Shown here piece by piece: positions 1-12,875 of a stretch of 64,000 bases of DNA. Position 1 is the first letter of the stretch. The number at the start of each line of letters is the position of its first letter. The notes under the pieces were generated by a model that saw only the letters and a program-made list of their open reading frames with translations, searched no databases and was not told the DNA's origin. The DNA is from Campylorhamphus procurvoides. Lineage: Eukaryota; Chordata; Aves; Passeriformes; Dendrocolaptidae. The translations under genes and the position numbers were made by a program. The DNA is taken from the NCBI GenBank assembly GCA_013396655.1, contig WBMV01001018.1, positions 1,940,778 through 2,004,777 of the forward strand, read 5' to 3'.

Positions 1-3000
1 CACAGACTGCACAAGCCTCATCATGCAATCCTTGCTTTCAGTTGTTTAGCTCAACGGAATTTCAGTATAGCTTTTACATATTTAAATTTTTAACAGGACA
101 CAGATATGTATTTGTCAATAAAGGAACCTCTTTAAATGTTTTAAGAAGCTAAATTACGGAAATACTGCTTCCTTGACAATCACAAAACTTTTTGGCATAA
201 ACCTTTTTGGTTTCTCTAGATCTCATATTTTATTTATTACCACTGTGTTTAAAGCATTTGAGCTTTAGTTTATGGCTTTTAAAAGACTAAAATATGGTTA
301 TCAAGTGTGATTGTAAGTAAAACAATAACAGCTTTGCTAATGCTAGTCTCAGATGACAGAACACTTGAACATGATATAAAAATAATTAAATTGAATTGAA
401 TATAAAAATAAATCCTTTTGGGGGATTTGGGACTTAGTTCTCATGTAGGACACCGTAATTTGTCAGTGAACCATAGGCAGGCCAGTGTAGTGAGGCTGTG
501 CCAGACAACTAGGAGAAAAATAATTCCTTTTTAAAAGCAAATTGGAGATCTCTTTGAACAGGGTATAAACAAGGTGCCTTTGTCTCTACTAAAGCACAAT
601 ATCAATTTTATATTTAATAGTTAAATAGTATTGTCAAACTCTAGATGAGAAAATAGAGCCCAAGACATAGATTTTGTTTCCCCCATTAGAATTCTCATTA
701 TCCTAAAAGTCATTTCATGACTCCCTAACTAATGAGAAAGGCTCCATTCCCTGAGTCACCCGGGATGTGGCCCAGCCCGTGTGCCCAAAGGTGCAGCTAC
801 TGAACTGTGGCACTGCAGGCAGGCGAGGGGCTGCAGCTGCAGCTCCTATCACAGCAACTCATATCTGCCAGTGTATCTTTCAGGTTAAAAGGATGTGATT
901 CCCTCCCTGGTGATTTCACACGGAATTTTCATCAACAGTTTGTTGTAAATCTGGCGTGGCAAAGGTTTGCAAACAGCAAACAGCAAAGACACATGTTTCC
1001 TGCAAGAGTCCATATATGTTTTAGTCTTCTCTGGATGATAATAGGAACTCTAAGTGAATATTTCTGAGTTTATTTCTCCAGAGCTCCAGAAAGAAACAAA
1101 AAGGCAAAGAGGGCATGCACCTCTGCCTTGCCTGTAAATGCACACCTTTGTGCTCCCTTCGGTCACTTTTGAGTACTTTGCCACTTAAAAACACGTGCAT
1201 TCAAAAGGAAGCAAAGCCCCCAGATGCCAGAATGTACCGTTCTGCTGTGTCACAGAGACACTCGATTGACTGCACTGCCTGTCATCTGCAGCCTGCTGAA
1301 CATTTGGAAGGTGACCCTTTGCTGGTATTTAGAAACTACTCTGTATCAAAACCAGCAGATTAAAATTGTTACCGCAAATCAATTGTTTCCTGCCATACTT
1401 GAAAGGAGACACACCTTTTACTCCTAATCCCTGCTCAGAGTGACCCTCTTACGCATTCTCTTCTATTTTTCTCCTAAATTTTCTCATCTGTTTTAATACA
1501 TTCTGTTTAAGGATGTTGACACTGCCATGGCTTCTCTTCATTCTGCTCAGTATTTCCCTGTGTGCTGTGGCACCCTTCTTATCCTGCTGGAGAGCTTTCC
1601 AAAGACACACACACACCACGGGACCTGCAGAAACTTGCCACGTTGTGGTGCTGATGGAAAGGAGGCAAGAATGGCAGAGGAAACATCACCCTGTGCCTTG
1701 AGGTTTCAGGTCTGGCAAATATCAGCAGAAGAGCTGCCATGGGCTGTGCCCAGGGCTGGGGCAATGCTGCTCACTTGGTTGGATGTTGTTCATTCAAAAA
1801 AATAAAATAAAAAAAATAATTAAAAAATCTGCTTATGCTTACCAGGCAGGTTTCATCCAAATTCTACAGTTATAATTAAGAACTACATTTTGATTAAGGA
1901 AATTATGAATTACAATAAAGTGCAAAGAACATGCAAAATGAATAATTAACATTGTATAGACTTCAGCATCTTAATGAAGATTAAATACTACATATATTCC
2001 AACTGGATTAGCACATCCACTGCGAGCTGCAATGTGCTCAGTAGGGGAGTCTATGCATTCACAAAATAATGTTTTATGAGGAGGATTCTAGCAACATTAA
2101 GCATAAGGTTGTCATATATAAAATGATTAACGTTTTATATAAAAGAAGCTGTAATTCCAGTAAATGAAGTCATTTCATCTCCCTGCTGGTTCTACCTTTA
2201 GGAATATACTGTAAATGAAAAGCGGCTCAATGTGAAGTCTGGTTAAATAGAATATGAATTCTCTTGTTTGAAGTTAATGAGACTTGGAAACCTACATTTA
2301 AAAAAATTGTTGTGATTTTAAATCACTGATTTCATTAAGATTTGCATACAGGACATACATTCCTGGTCCATTATGGCTTCCACTTCCTCAGCTACGTAGG
2401 ACAGGATGTCACCTTGCTTTTCCTGATCTTTGTTTGCACCCCGTCCACCACTTACAGCTACTTCTTTACAAGGGGGGAGGATTGCTTAAGAGAACGTGCA
2501 GGAAAGGACAGGAGGTGCAGGGTGAATCCACCAGAGTGCTCCAAGGGAGGAGCACTGGGAGAAGTCCCTCCTTGACTGCTGACTGAAGCTGTTTTGTCAA
2601 GGCTGAGTCTGTACACATCACTGGGGTATTGCTCGCAGCAGTAAAATGTCCCTCTGCAGAAGGGGTGCTGACAACCTGCCAGCTGCTCCAAGCTGACAGA
2701 TCAAAGGAGAAATGGACTGTAATTTCCTCCTCAAGACAACAGATGATGGCAAGGTTAAATCACATCCACCTACAGAAGTGACAGGACTGTCAGATGTAGA
2801 TAAGGCAATAAATGTATTGGTATTTACTGGTTTAAATCTGCTTCATCTACGGAAGTAGCTGCTCTTCAGGACACACTGATTTCAGACTGGGAAACCCAGG
2901 TCAAAAGTGGTGGGCCAAAGACTCCGTGTGCTCAGTGCCAGCCACCTTGCCCCAAGTGCTTTTGGTTGTAAAGCACAGAAAAGGGGAGGACTCATTTGCC

Positions 3001-4650
3001 ACCCCAAGCTCTTGGCAGGCTCTGCCCACGGGCCGTGGTTAGAGGATCAGGGTGTACGCTGGCTCTGCAGGCACAGAGCAAGCAGCTCTTTGGAGCCTTC
3101 ACCCACCTACCTTTTCCTCTCAGTGCAGAAAGTATAGCTCAATTTTAAAGAGATGAAGAATATTCAAATAAAACTTTTTTTTTCTCCATGAAAAGAAAAG
3201 GGAAATATTTTCTGTTTCTACTCTGAATTTACAGCCGTGCCTCCAAAACATTTTTGGAAACTTTCCACACCTGCTTAACCACATGAGAGGATGCAGTTCC
3301 TGAGGAGCTGTTTGCTCATTTACATGTAGTTGCATTTCACAGAAACACAGTTTTCAGTCCTCCAGTGGAATAAACATTTTTTTTATGGTAGTAGGAAAAA
3401 AAAAACAAACCATGCAAACGTAAACTAATAGATTAGAAAGTTGAATTGTACAGTCCCAATTTTTAAAATCTATTCCTAATGTGGTAAAAATCTTGGCAAG
3501 ATTCATATTGCTGCTGTTGACAGAAAAAAACAGCTTTTCAGTTCCCAAGCTTGCTGGAACCCATGTGTTAGTGAATAAAGGTGAACAAGGCACAGACCCA
3601 AGAATCTGTTGGTTTGCAGGTTTTAGTAGCACTCCTAAAAATAAAGAAATCACTGTTTATGATAAGGATTTTGTTTCAGTTTCCTGCTGTATTTGAACAC
3701 GTGCCTGCTGACCCCTGCCTTCACCCAACGTGCGAGCTTGCTGGGGTCTGCACTTCATGTGTGCCCCTTGTGCAGTGACCAAGCACACCAAGCTCAGAGT
3801 GGTTTTTGGGCTGGGGGATGGAGGCAGGCCCAGCTGATTGGGCATTAGGTGAACTGCTGTAATTCTGTGGCAGCTGGGAAGGCAGAAGCTGCTGTCAGCA
3901 TCCAGGGATCCAAAGGGGGATCCGGAGGGAGCTGTTACAGCACCACCATGGGAGGCAGAGGCTCCTGCTGGCCCCTGAGCAGCCACTGCTGGTGGGCAAG
4001 GGTGGACACTGGGGTTTGGGTTGGGATGCTGAGAGCTCTGTGCTTCCTCCTTGAACCAGAGCTCACGGGCACTGAACCTGCCAGTGGGAAACAGGCTGCC
4101 TTCTAAATCATTTTGTGCTGTCTTGTGTCACACCTGCTTTTAATTTTAAACACTGTTTTCAATTGTTTAAAATAGCTGGGGAACTTTGGGATTACACGGA
4201 AATCATAGGTGCTTTATAACATGAAGTATTAATACAATACAAGCAGATGAACCTTATAGACTGCATGATTTTGAGAAGTTGTCCTCGAGGTACAAATGAC
4301 AAAGTGGAGCTCATGTCTCAGGAGCCAAGAACTAGGAATCTCAGTGTGACTGGTCTTACAACACATCAGGTCTCCTGGAGCCCAGCAGTGTCTTATGAGC
4401 TCACAGAAAAAGCACAGACTATGCCAAAAAGCTTGCTGGTTTTTTTAGTACTTTTTCTCCCCTGGGAATCCCCTGTCAGCCCTAAGTGTACAGAAAGGAA
4501 TCACACAACTGCCCTTAGCCCTGCCTATGGAGGAGCACACTGTGCAGTGGCAGGGAGGCCTGGGACACTGCAGGACTTGGGTGCCACTCTGCCACGGCCA
4601 GGCCACCACCCAGCACTGCACCAGGTCACAGGGGACAAAAATGAATGAAA
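1..4650. other. AT-rich non-coding sequence, no gene seen
   Basis: No open frame here exceeds about 133 codons, and none resembles a known protein family. The sequence is AT-rich and looks single-copy. It holds a short (AC)n tract at about 1604-1617, an A-rich run at 1796-1828, and a GC-richer pocket at about 3690-4110 in which several short overlapping frames open on both strands, as expected by chance where stop codons are scarce. I see no convincing exon, RNA gene or promoter. Intergenic or deep intronic DNA is the simplest reading. Confidence 0.7.
1796..1828. repeat. A-rich low-complexity run
   Basis: This is a stretch of almost pure A broken by single T residues (AAAATAAAATAAA-like). 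No target-site duplication or retrotransposed body is recognisable upstream, so I treat it as simple low-complexity sequence rather than the tail of a processed pseudogene. Confidence 0.75.
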
Positions 4651-4712
4651 GATTGGAAGGAGATGCTCTTTAAGGTCCATCCCAGCCCCTTAACATTTTG
4701 TGATTCTGTGGT
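4651..4712 (+). mobile_element. CR1 LINE, short 3'-end fragment
   Basis: CR1 is the main non-LTR retrotransposon of birds and inserts mostly as 5'-truncated copies. This piece reads like the terminal CR1 segment: a block corresponding to 'GATCTTTAAGGTCCCTTCC', here as CTCTTTAAGGTCCATCCCAG, followed by TGTGATTCTGTGG, the typical octamer-like 3' tail. It lies on the plus strand and covers only the last 60 bases or so. Divergence from the expected consensus is visible, so it is not a young copy. The subfamily cannot be assigned by eye. Confidence 0.75.
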
Positions 4713-4967
4713 ATACAAAATAAAGCCATTGCATGGATTTGTAAGCAAATAAAAAACCCCTGAAATGCCCTTGAGGTAATAAATGTCCAGTTTTTACAGG
4801 CCAAATTCTGCAGAGAGCTCTGCTGGGGCCAGTGCAGCTCTGCGGGTTCATGGGCAGCCTGGGGGAGGGCTGAAGTCTTTATTATTCACACTAAAAATGA
4901 AAGGTGAGAAGACTTACAGAATATGTAATGATATTTAGTGTCTCAGTGATAAAAAGGCAGAGGAAAG

Positions 4968-5085
4968 TGACTGTTGATAAATGTAAAATAATGCTTATGA
5001 TGAGAAACAACTACAACTTAATACAGAAAATGATGAGATCTAGCCCAGCTATTACTGCTTATGGAACTCTTGACATTAAACCAGA
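4968..5085 (+). mobile_element. Old CR1/L3-type LINE fragment (late ORF2 region)
   Basis: The stretch TGTTGATAAATGTAAAATAA, then a block in which ACTACAACTTAATACAGAAA precedes ATGATGAGATCTAGCCCAGC and TATTACTGC, follows the order seen in old amniote CR1 copies near the end of ORF2 (a 'GATAAATGCAAAGTAATGCA' block, a 'CCAACTATACATACAAAATG' block, then 'AGCTGTTACCACTCA'). Reading frame is lost and many substitutions are present, so this is an ancient dead copy. It lies only about 250 bp downstream of an unrelated, younger CR1 tail. Recognition is from memory of the family, not from alignment. Confidence 0.55.
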
Positions 5086-6810
5086 TATTTATATATTTGC
5101 TTAATTTGAGTAGGAATGAAAAGAAAACAACTATGGAGAAAGTCACATTTTTTTTCCCTCTGGAAGTGGATAGCTGTCAGTATAAAAGAAAAATAAGACA
5201 AAATCAGGACATCTGCATACAGGAATATCATCAGCCCATCCCTAATAATAGTTACTTACATTAACAGTGGGTCTCTGAACTTAAAAGCTATGGAGAATTT
5301 GCACCTGGGGCTCTCTTACAGACAGAGATATTGGAGCACAGAAACAGGGATCCATCAGACAGAAATTGTAGCCAGTCAGGGAAAGATGATTAGACAAGAA
5401 TGAGCCACAGAGCACAGAATTCAGGGCATGGCACATACAACATTCTTCAACAGGCTTATTGTCCTGTGGTACAAATGTAGGAAAAAAGTGCTACTGCAGA
5501 TATATTACTGGAATTTCTTGTCCCTACAACAGCTGAGAATTTCTTAAGGGAAAAACATGTGGGTTATCTAGGTAATTGCTCCCCAGCTCCAAGAAAATTC
5601 AAATTTCTTTATTTCCTACCCATCCCAAATCCAATTTGACATGGTGAAAACTTCCTTTTGGGAAACAATTCTAGTGACCATTTTAATCCTGAGCAAAGGA
5701 AGGTATATGAATTAATCACTTATGAGATTTCTTCGTATCTCTAGGCATGTTAGTGCATCCCTTCAGCATCTCTTTGCAGCCATGTTAATTCTCCAAGCCG
5801 AACCCTTCAAGCACGAATTTAATTAATGTCAATATCAATTCAGTACCAGCAACAGTCAACAAGTGACACTTCAGAGTCTCAGCATCCCTCTCTTGAGGAT
5901 CCCAGCATGTTGAACACCCAAAGACAAAGGTCACAAGTTTTAATTTTTAGTTCATTATTTTCATGGTTCTATCATATTACACTGTCTCCATATTCCACCT
6001 TCGCTGGAAAGGTTTCAGTATGTACCTTTAGGCTAAGCTTGGAAAGCTTTTTCTGGTTTTAAATCTATGTTTCTTATTGACAAATCTCAATATATATGAT
6101 ATTGTAGCACTAATATCCTACTAATAATTAATTTTATCTTATCTCATCCTCCTCAAAGGTAGACTTGCTCAAGGTCCAATACCACCTTCAGGACAATATT
6201 TTCAGTATAAAATGTACTCTATCAATTTCCCTCAATAAAACAAACAAACAAAAAGCTTAGAAACCCTGAATGTCTTTTGGCAACTAAATACAGCTTGGTA
6301 GTACTGCACACTTCAGTAAGATGATACAAGTTGGCTCTGGTGCTTCAGTCAGCTTTGAAAGCCTCTTGGTGGCACCTTTGTGCCCAGAGGCTGCAGAACT
6401 GCATCCCCAAATAACTTGTTCCACCATAAATTGTAAGCAGAAGACATTTGTGTAAGGTGGCACTTTTTCAGTCTATCAGACATGCAGGTCAATCTGCCTT
6501 ATGATTAAGATTTTTGCCTAATCATGCTAAAGAGCATAATATTTTAATTACTTGAAAATTGGCTGGGAGTTCAGAGAAGCAAAATCTCTGCTGCCAGGAG
6601 AGCGCAATGCCCAACCTGCTGCTGCTGGCTCTGTCCACGTGCCCAGCCTTGACAAGGTTACACACACGTGTCTGTGGCCTCGGCGTGTCACAGACCTGGA
6701 CAGGGGCAGTGAAGCAAGGCTGGGGTGACTGTGAGGTGACATGGGACACTTACAAACCTGGAACAAAGCACTGAGGAGAAAGAGGTAGAGGGGGTTGTTA
6801 AAAGAGCATG
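5086..6810. other. Non-coding sequence between CR1 copies
   Basis: The sequence is AT-rich with no recognisable gene. The first 200 bases may be a further eroded continuation of the old LINE, but similarity is too weak to claim. A short (AAAC)n tract lies at about 6236-6254. Small open frames around 6520-6820 occur on both strands in overlapping registers and are not credible genes. Confidence 0.6.
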
Positions 6811-7064
6811 TAGGACAGGACAACGGGGAATGGCTTCACACTGAGAGTGCAGGTTTAGATTAGATATTGGGACAAAATTCTCCCCTGGGAAGGTGGGCAG
6901 GCCCTGGCACAGGGTGGGCAGAGGAGCTGTGGGTGCCCCATCCCTGGGAGTGTCCCAGGCCAGGCTGGACGGGGCTTGGAGCAACCTGGGCTGGTGGAAG
7001 GTGTCCCTGCCCATGGCAGGGAGTGGAACGAGATGAGACTCAATGTCCATTCCAACCCAAACTC
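6811..7064 (+). mobile_element. CR1 LINE, 5'-truncated 3' end
   Basis: This is the clearest element in the window. In order it shows GGACAACGGGGAATGGCTTC, a GTTTAGATTAGATATTGGGA block, GCCCTGGCACAGGGTGGGCA, CCCCATCCCTGGGAGTGTCC, GGACGGGGCTTGGAGCAACC, GGAAGGTGTCCCTGCCCATG and finally TCCATTCCAACCCAAAC. These are the successive conserved blocks of the CR1 ORF2 end and 3' UTR in birds. The copy is truncated at its 5' side, as CR1 normally is, and lacks a clear ATTCTATG tail. Blocks are well preserved, which makes it younger than the other LINE pieces here. It cannot encode a functional protein. It is the main evidence that the DNA is avian. Confidence 0.93.
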
Positions 7065-9616
7065 TTCCTGGACTTTATTTTGCAAGTCCTGAAACTAATG
7101 GTTTTATTTACACCTAGTAAGCCCATAGTCAACAAGTAAATGTATAGATCAATATGACACCATCTCAGAGTTTGGCTATAAAAAGCTCAGAAATATATTT
7201 CAAATTCATGTAGTACCTGGGGCTGATGCAGACACACCTGAGCTAGTTATAAATGAGTTTAGCAAGGGGCATTGCAGATGCCAAATTTACAGGGAAACTC
7301 AGGGAAAACTTACTGCCTGCTTATTTATGAAGGGTTCTGCATGGCTTTTAAAATCCATGCTAAGCCATGGACCACTGAAGCTGCTCTCATGGCTTTTATT
7401 TGAAACATTTCTTTCAGGGGATGTTTGTGTACTTCGGGAATTGCAGTGCACATGTGCCAGTGTGATACCTGCTGAAACTTGACCACACTCTGTCTGCTGT
7501 GACATTTCACTGGCTCTTTGCACTCTATGATTCTATGATACTTAATAAAGAATACAGAACCTGCAAGCAAAAACATGGTATGTACTTGAATTCCTTCCCA
7601 AGAGATTAAGTGAATCCCCAGGTATGTATGAATGCTGATGTAACTTTGCATAAATTTGTCCATGTATAAATGAATTAAGCAAAGTAAGTTTGGTAGAAGA
7701 AGACCTGATAACGTAGGTTGAGACAACTGGAGACAGAAAGAACTTAGAGATGTAAACTCTGTTGAGTCAGGGGAAAAAAAAGCCACAGAAAGTTCTTGAG
7801 GTAATTCCAGGCTAGGATTAAATGCAGTATCTCCACACAGTCAAATCAAGGAGGACTGATACGACAGAAACTTGGACAGCTTTGGTTGAAGTTCAGTGAT
7901 TATATCGAGGGCAATTATGATTTCTCTAATTTCTGACTTCTCATCCCTGCAGGAGCAATTAGAGTTCTTTGTAACATAAAAGCATTAAAGCATGATGCTT
8001 GCAACCTATTTGTGTGCTCCCTTCTGAAATTCACTGGCAATTTCCTCTTGTTAAAAGTAGAAGGGGACTATTACAGCATAAACTCTGCCTTTACCTCCCA
8101 TGCTGGGCACAGTTTCAGTCAACCTTCACCCCTTTTTGTTTCATTACAGTTCAGTTTATCAGAGAACCAACCAGATGACCAGAACCCCAAATAAAACAAA
8201 AACTTATCCAAGAGAGAAAATTTCTCTTTGAATGTAAGGCACAAAAAGGAGATTTCTTAGAATTCTTCTTATCCCACTTGCATGTTCTTTGTTGCTTGAA
8301 TACTCTGCCAATGCACCATGTTTTGAAAATAAATATTCTTGACATTTTATGGCATTGGAAATAATGATAAACAGGTCTGACAATCATTAGTGGCACTTTC
8401 TCTGTTAGGGTTAAGTCAGCTCAGGAACCTAATGCACTTCTTCACCTTGAAGGTTATGATTCACTTCTAGTATTATCCTCAAATTAGAAGTTCATATAAA
8501 TTAACATCAGCTCAGTTCTATCCCACTGTAGTTCAGATTGCCCTAAAGTGTTCCCTTGGGTCCTTTTGTGCGGGAAATCATTGACATTATTCTTACTTTT
8601 ATTTTGCAATAAAGCAGAATAGCTGGAAATAGGTTAAAAGAATGAAGAAACTGTGATGAAAGCAGGCAATTGAAGATTTCAGGATTACTTGAACAAATAA
8701 AGGCTGGAGGAGGAAATATCAAGCTGGTTCTGAAAATATGAAATGCTATAATGGACATTTATGAACATTTTATGTCTGCATTCAACTATGGGCAGCTATT
8801 TACACCAGATGTTTACTAGCCATGAACAACACAACATACAGTTTGGAAAATCTACAGTTTGTTATTTATTAGGAAGTTTTAGTCTATGATTAATTAGGTT
8901 ATACCCAAGGGCACTTCAGAGAGAGAAAATAAACTCGTTAGGGCCACTAAGAGAACTTCCAGGAGGCCTTTATACCCTAGTCCTGGTTCCATCTGAATAT
9001 GGAGAAGAGGAAAAATCTTTAAAGCCAGATTTCATTAGTTCAGACCTGAGGTCTTCAGGTGCCAGGGTTAAAATGCTGATTTGCTTCCAGTGCCAGTAAA
9101 TATTTGTAGAAAACAGCCATTGCACATTTTCTAAGCTGTAAAGATTTCATGCCTGTCTGCCCCAACAGGCACAGCCATGGGCCACTGCACATCATCCCCA
9201 GACAGGAGGAATCCCCCATACTGGAGAGCAGAAATGGCAGTGGGGCTGTATCAGCTGAAGTTCATGCTGAAGAACTGTAATAACCAGGACACTTCATACA
9301 GGTAATGACAGGCTTTTGAACTTTGTCAAACTTTGTCATAATCAGGGGCTGAAACAGGTTATGTTTCACTCCCCCTGTAATTACACTTTGTACAAGACAT
9401 GAGTGAGTGAGAAATGAGCCACCTGTTACCACCTTGCCCAGCTGGCTGTGCCTGGCACGTCCCACCTGCAGCCACCGAGGGCTGAGGGACTCTGGGCTGC
9501 TGCCACCCACCAGGGCCTGGTACTACAGAGCATCTCATCCCCAATGTTTGCAGTCAGCGAGAGGATTGCTGTTTGCACTTCAACTCATCAATGAAACTAA
9601 ATCTTATTTATATGGT

Positions 9617-9644
9617 TTAATAATTAGATGCATTTAATTATTAA
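9617..9644. repeat. 10-bp-arm inverted repeat of TAAT motifs
   Basis: TTAATAATTA (9617-9626) and TAATTATTAA (9635-9644) are exact reverse complements separated by 8 bases. Each arm carries TAAT/ATTA cores of the kind bound by homeodomain proteins. The surrounding 150 bases are extremely AT-rich, so chance is a real possibility. Function is not shown. Confidence 0.7.
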
Positions 9645-10807
9645 TGTAAATATAATACCAGGAAAATCTAAATAATTAATGATATACTTATAAATAATTT
9701 CTGTTAGTGAAATAGATTGAGAAAATGATTTGTTCTTATTAGTAGACTTATAAATATTTAAAAGCAAGTCCCAACAATGTAGTTTACAGACACCAAGAAC
9801 CCTAATGCCCTTAAGCCACTTACACAGTGTCGAATACAGCTATTAAATTTGAAGATAAAAACAAGTAATGATTTGCTGGACTTAAGCTTTTTATTTACTG
9901 CCAGGAAGTTTGAAATTATTTTAAATCTGACTTTCCACATTGCTGAGTGTTTTATAAATAAGATGTAATTGATTTCTAAAAACATCCCTGCCTTGACTCT
10001 GAGTATTTGAACACAGATGAAGCAGCAATGCTTGAAGTCATAGCAACTGATTCTGAGTTTCTGTTTGGTAGCTGGTATGACATGCAACTGAACCTGAAGC
10101 TGGATCTTTATATTTAGCTATGCTGTGATTAATGTAATGTAAATTGGGGGAAAACATGACTTTCTGGGATATTGTAATCCCAGGCACCCAGGGTAAATGT
10201 CACCAGCATAAATTACCACATCCTTGGGACTGCTCTGATCTTCTCTCCCTTGCAATGGTGACAGAGCCCATTCTGACAGCCACCATCATTTATGCCCAGG
10301 GATGCATTTGGGTTTCTGACTTCATACTGACTTAATTGGAAAACTAAATTGGAGCCCATGTAGAAGTAAAGAACACAAATATCTCTTGGACCTGCTGGAT
10401 CTGCAGCCCCCAATGTGTTCCAACAGCTACAAAGCAATGTGAGACAGACCTACCATGGCCAAAACCTGCACCTTGGGGGTTTCTTTACAGAAATACATTG
10501 TTTTGGAGAAGAAATTCCTACTTTAGGAGAGAAAATAAATCCTTTCAAGAGAATTTTACAACAACCTATTTATTATAACTCCTGGATTTAGGGAGGTTAC
10601 TCAAAAACACTGCAGGAGAATAATATTTTTTATTCAATTCTGCACTCTTTGAATGTTTGCATTTTTTTAATGAGATGCAGTTAAAATTCTATAAAATTCT
10701 ATTGGTTTAATTTCCTCTGTTTCTATAGGTCACTTCCATGGTAGATAGGATCATTTTAAAATCACCAGGTGGTAAACCAAAGTATCACACTGATTACTTT
10801 GAATTAT

Positions 10808-10866
10808 TGATGATCATGGAAAACACGATCATCATGTTGGTCTAATTGGTCAACTAATCAATTAGA
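10808..10866. repeat. Two adjacent inverted repeats
   Basis: TGATGATC (10808-10815) pairs with GATCATCA (10827-10834) across an 11-base loop. TCTAATTG (10841-10848) pairs with CAATTAGA (10859-10866) across a 10-base loop. The two 8-bp hairpins lie 6 bases apart. The second contains TAATTG/CAATTA homeodomain-type cores. No mobile-element termini are evident around them. Confidence 0.65.
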
Positions 10867-12740
10867 AAAATGTTTTTATTACAAATCCAATAATTACATC
10901 CACACAGCTATCCTTGATGGTGCTTGGCAGAACCTTCCCCCTAAGGGAATGTTCTGAGAATCCATTTGTGTCTGTTCGCATGAGAATCAAAACCATTACA
11001 GACACTGCCTTCTGAGTAGAAAACTCAAGAAATTGGGGGATAACATGAAGTTATGCTGAATTGAGATCATTCAAGTGCAATTAAAACATAATTTAGTCTC
11101 AGCATTTCTTTATAGGTTGTAAACTCCTCTGAAGTGCATAATGATATTTTTTTGGTGGGAGAATATATTAAATTGATATCTTTGACAGAGATTTCAACAT
11201 CTGAATTCATGTATTTGAGCCAGATGCCCTTAGAAGATGCACCAATGCCATAACACCTTCAAGCAGCAGCACAGAACAGCCCACCTGAAATACCTGTGTC
11301 CCAGCTGCTCTCTGCACAGGAGAAATGAAACATCTCCTGTTTGACTCTTCGGGCCACCCTTGCCAACCACAGTGGGCAGATGAGGACTAAGGCATTTAAG
11401 ATTAAAAATGAGGTTCATTATACTTAGGGATTTTAAATGCACCTGATTTATCAGCAAAACACGCACAGTATTTTGGCCCACTATTTACTCAGTACATTAT
11501 AATAGTTTAGGACCATTGGGCAAATGCTTATTGATGGATTTTTTTATCTTTGTGAAATGTAACAGTTCTTCCAAAGCTCTGAGAGTCTTTTTTTCCTCTT
11601 TTATTTTTCACTCCCTTAATTCTTTTTTCCATCCTTGGCCAGTGACCTGATACAAATACGAACTTCACTGAAGCCAGTATAATCTATCATGCTAACACAA
11701 GCCCTGTGAACCAAAAATGCAGTGAAAGGCTCCCAACACAGGAGAAAAGCAACACACAACAAACCACAGAGGAGTGATAACAAAAGTGTTCCATTTTATC
11801 CTGGTCCCGAAAACACACCTTAACCTGCTCCAATGTACACATAGAAAAGTCTTCATTAATTTCCCGTTTTCTTCTCCCCTCTTAACCATTTCAGTTCTGC
11901 TTTGTTATTAAGCAGTAGCATATTCAGAAATATGCCTTATAAGCTCTTATGTTTTCCTCCAACAGGAGAAATGCTTTCTGTGTGGTTTGGGAGCTGGACT
12001 TGACGAGCCACCATGCTGCTGTATTTACAATAACAGGTCCTTTGCCTCAGAAGTGCAGTGCAGTAAGAACACTTGATTTTTTTTTCTATTTTCTTAGAAA
12101 GCCCATCTCCTCTGCAGAGTGTCATCATCTACAGGACTCCATCCTCCCCAGCTCCTCCTCCCACCCGACCTCAACTCCCATCCCACCTTTGTAATTCAAC
12201 AACTCTGACGAAGGCTTGGGGAGAACATTCACAGGTCACGCTGCATGAACACACAGATAAACAGATCTTTGCTTTCTGGAGAAACACACAAATGCCTACA
12301 GAGCTCAGGGATAGGAAAGCAAACACTCCAGGATACATCCAGAAAACTTGGACAACAGGGGTAGGTAACACAAACCCTGTTGTGTTAGTTAACATTAACC
12401 TCCTACCCTTACCAAAATGAATCTTCCTTGCCATTGTACGAGCACTGAACAGGTAACAAATTCTTCTGAAACCTCTTTTGGAAAGAGAAACCATGCAGCA
12501 GTGGTAACCAGTGACTGGGCTCTGCCAAATACGGCGTTTCATGGGATCTGAACATCTTTACAGTCCCTGCTGTGCTGCATTACATACCGTGGTGTGCAGG
12601 TACACAAGCCCTGGCTCTGGATAAAGGTTCAGTGTTCCTGGAACAACACGACCATGGCAGTTCTGGCTGTTCCTGCCCCTAGTTGGCCCAGCCAAGGGCA
12701 GACAGTGCCCACCCAACCAACTGTCCGAGGGTCAGGTCCC

Positions 12741-12875
12741 TCTGAGCGCTGCATTGTTCCACTTAGTTCTCATTTCAGCCTCTCAACAAGCCTAAGAGGT
12801 GGCTGACAAAGGAAAGGAGAGTTCTCACCACTGCTTTAGAGTGTTCACTGAATTGGTGAGTCCAGGGCTCAGACC
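12741..12875 (+). mobile_element. Possible very old MIR-like/CORE-SINE remnant
   Basis: The string CTCATTTCAGCCTCTCAACA followed by AGCCTAAGAGGTGGC, and further on TGAATTGGTGAGTCCAGGGC, resembles the order of blocks in MIR-like elements and related old amniote repeats (a 'CTCATTTAATCCTCACAACA' block, 'CCCTATGAGGTAGG', and later a 'GTGAGTGGCAGAGCTGGG' block). Similarity is partial and judged by eye, so a false positive is possible. Confidence 0.35.

Larger units (their letters stand above)
7065..12740. other. AT-rich non-coding sequence
   Basis: No gene is recognisable. Minus-strand open frames such as 7325-7786 (153 codons) have no domain or known-family likeness and are flanked by no credible splice signals. 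A short ATGATTCTATGAT string at about 7527-7540 resembles a CR1 tail, but the preceding 200 bases do not look like CR1. The stretch 9590-9760 is extremely AT-rich with repeated TAAT motifs. Two inverted repeats (9617-9644 and 10808-10866) are listed separately. Confidence 0.6.

Noticed and set aside
7526..7542. CR1 tail-like TATGATTCTATGAT
   Set aside because: The preceding sequence does not resemble CR1, and the string is short enough to arise by chance.
7325..7786. 153-codon open frame, minus strand
   Set aside because: No family likeness, and a single-exon gene of this kind would need promoter or transcript support that is not visible.
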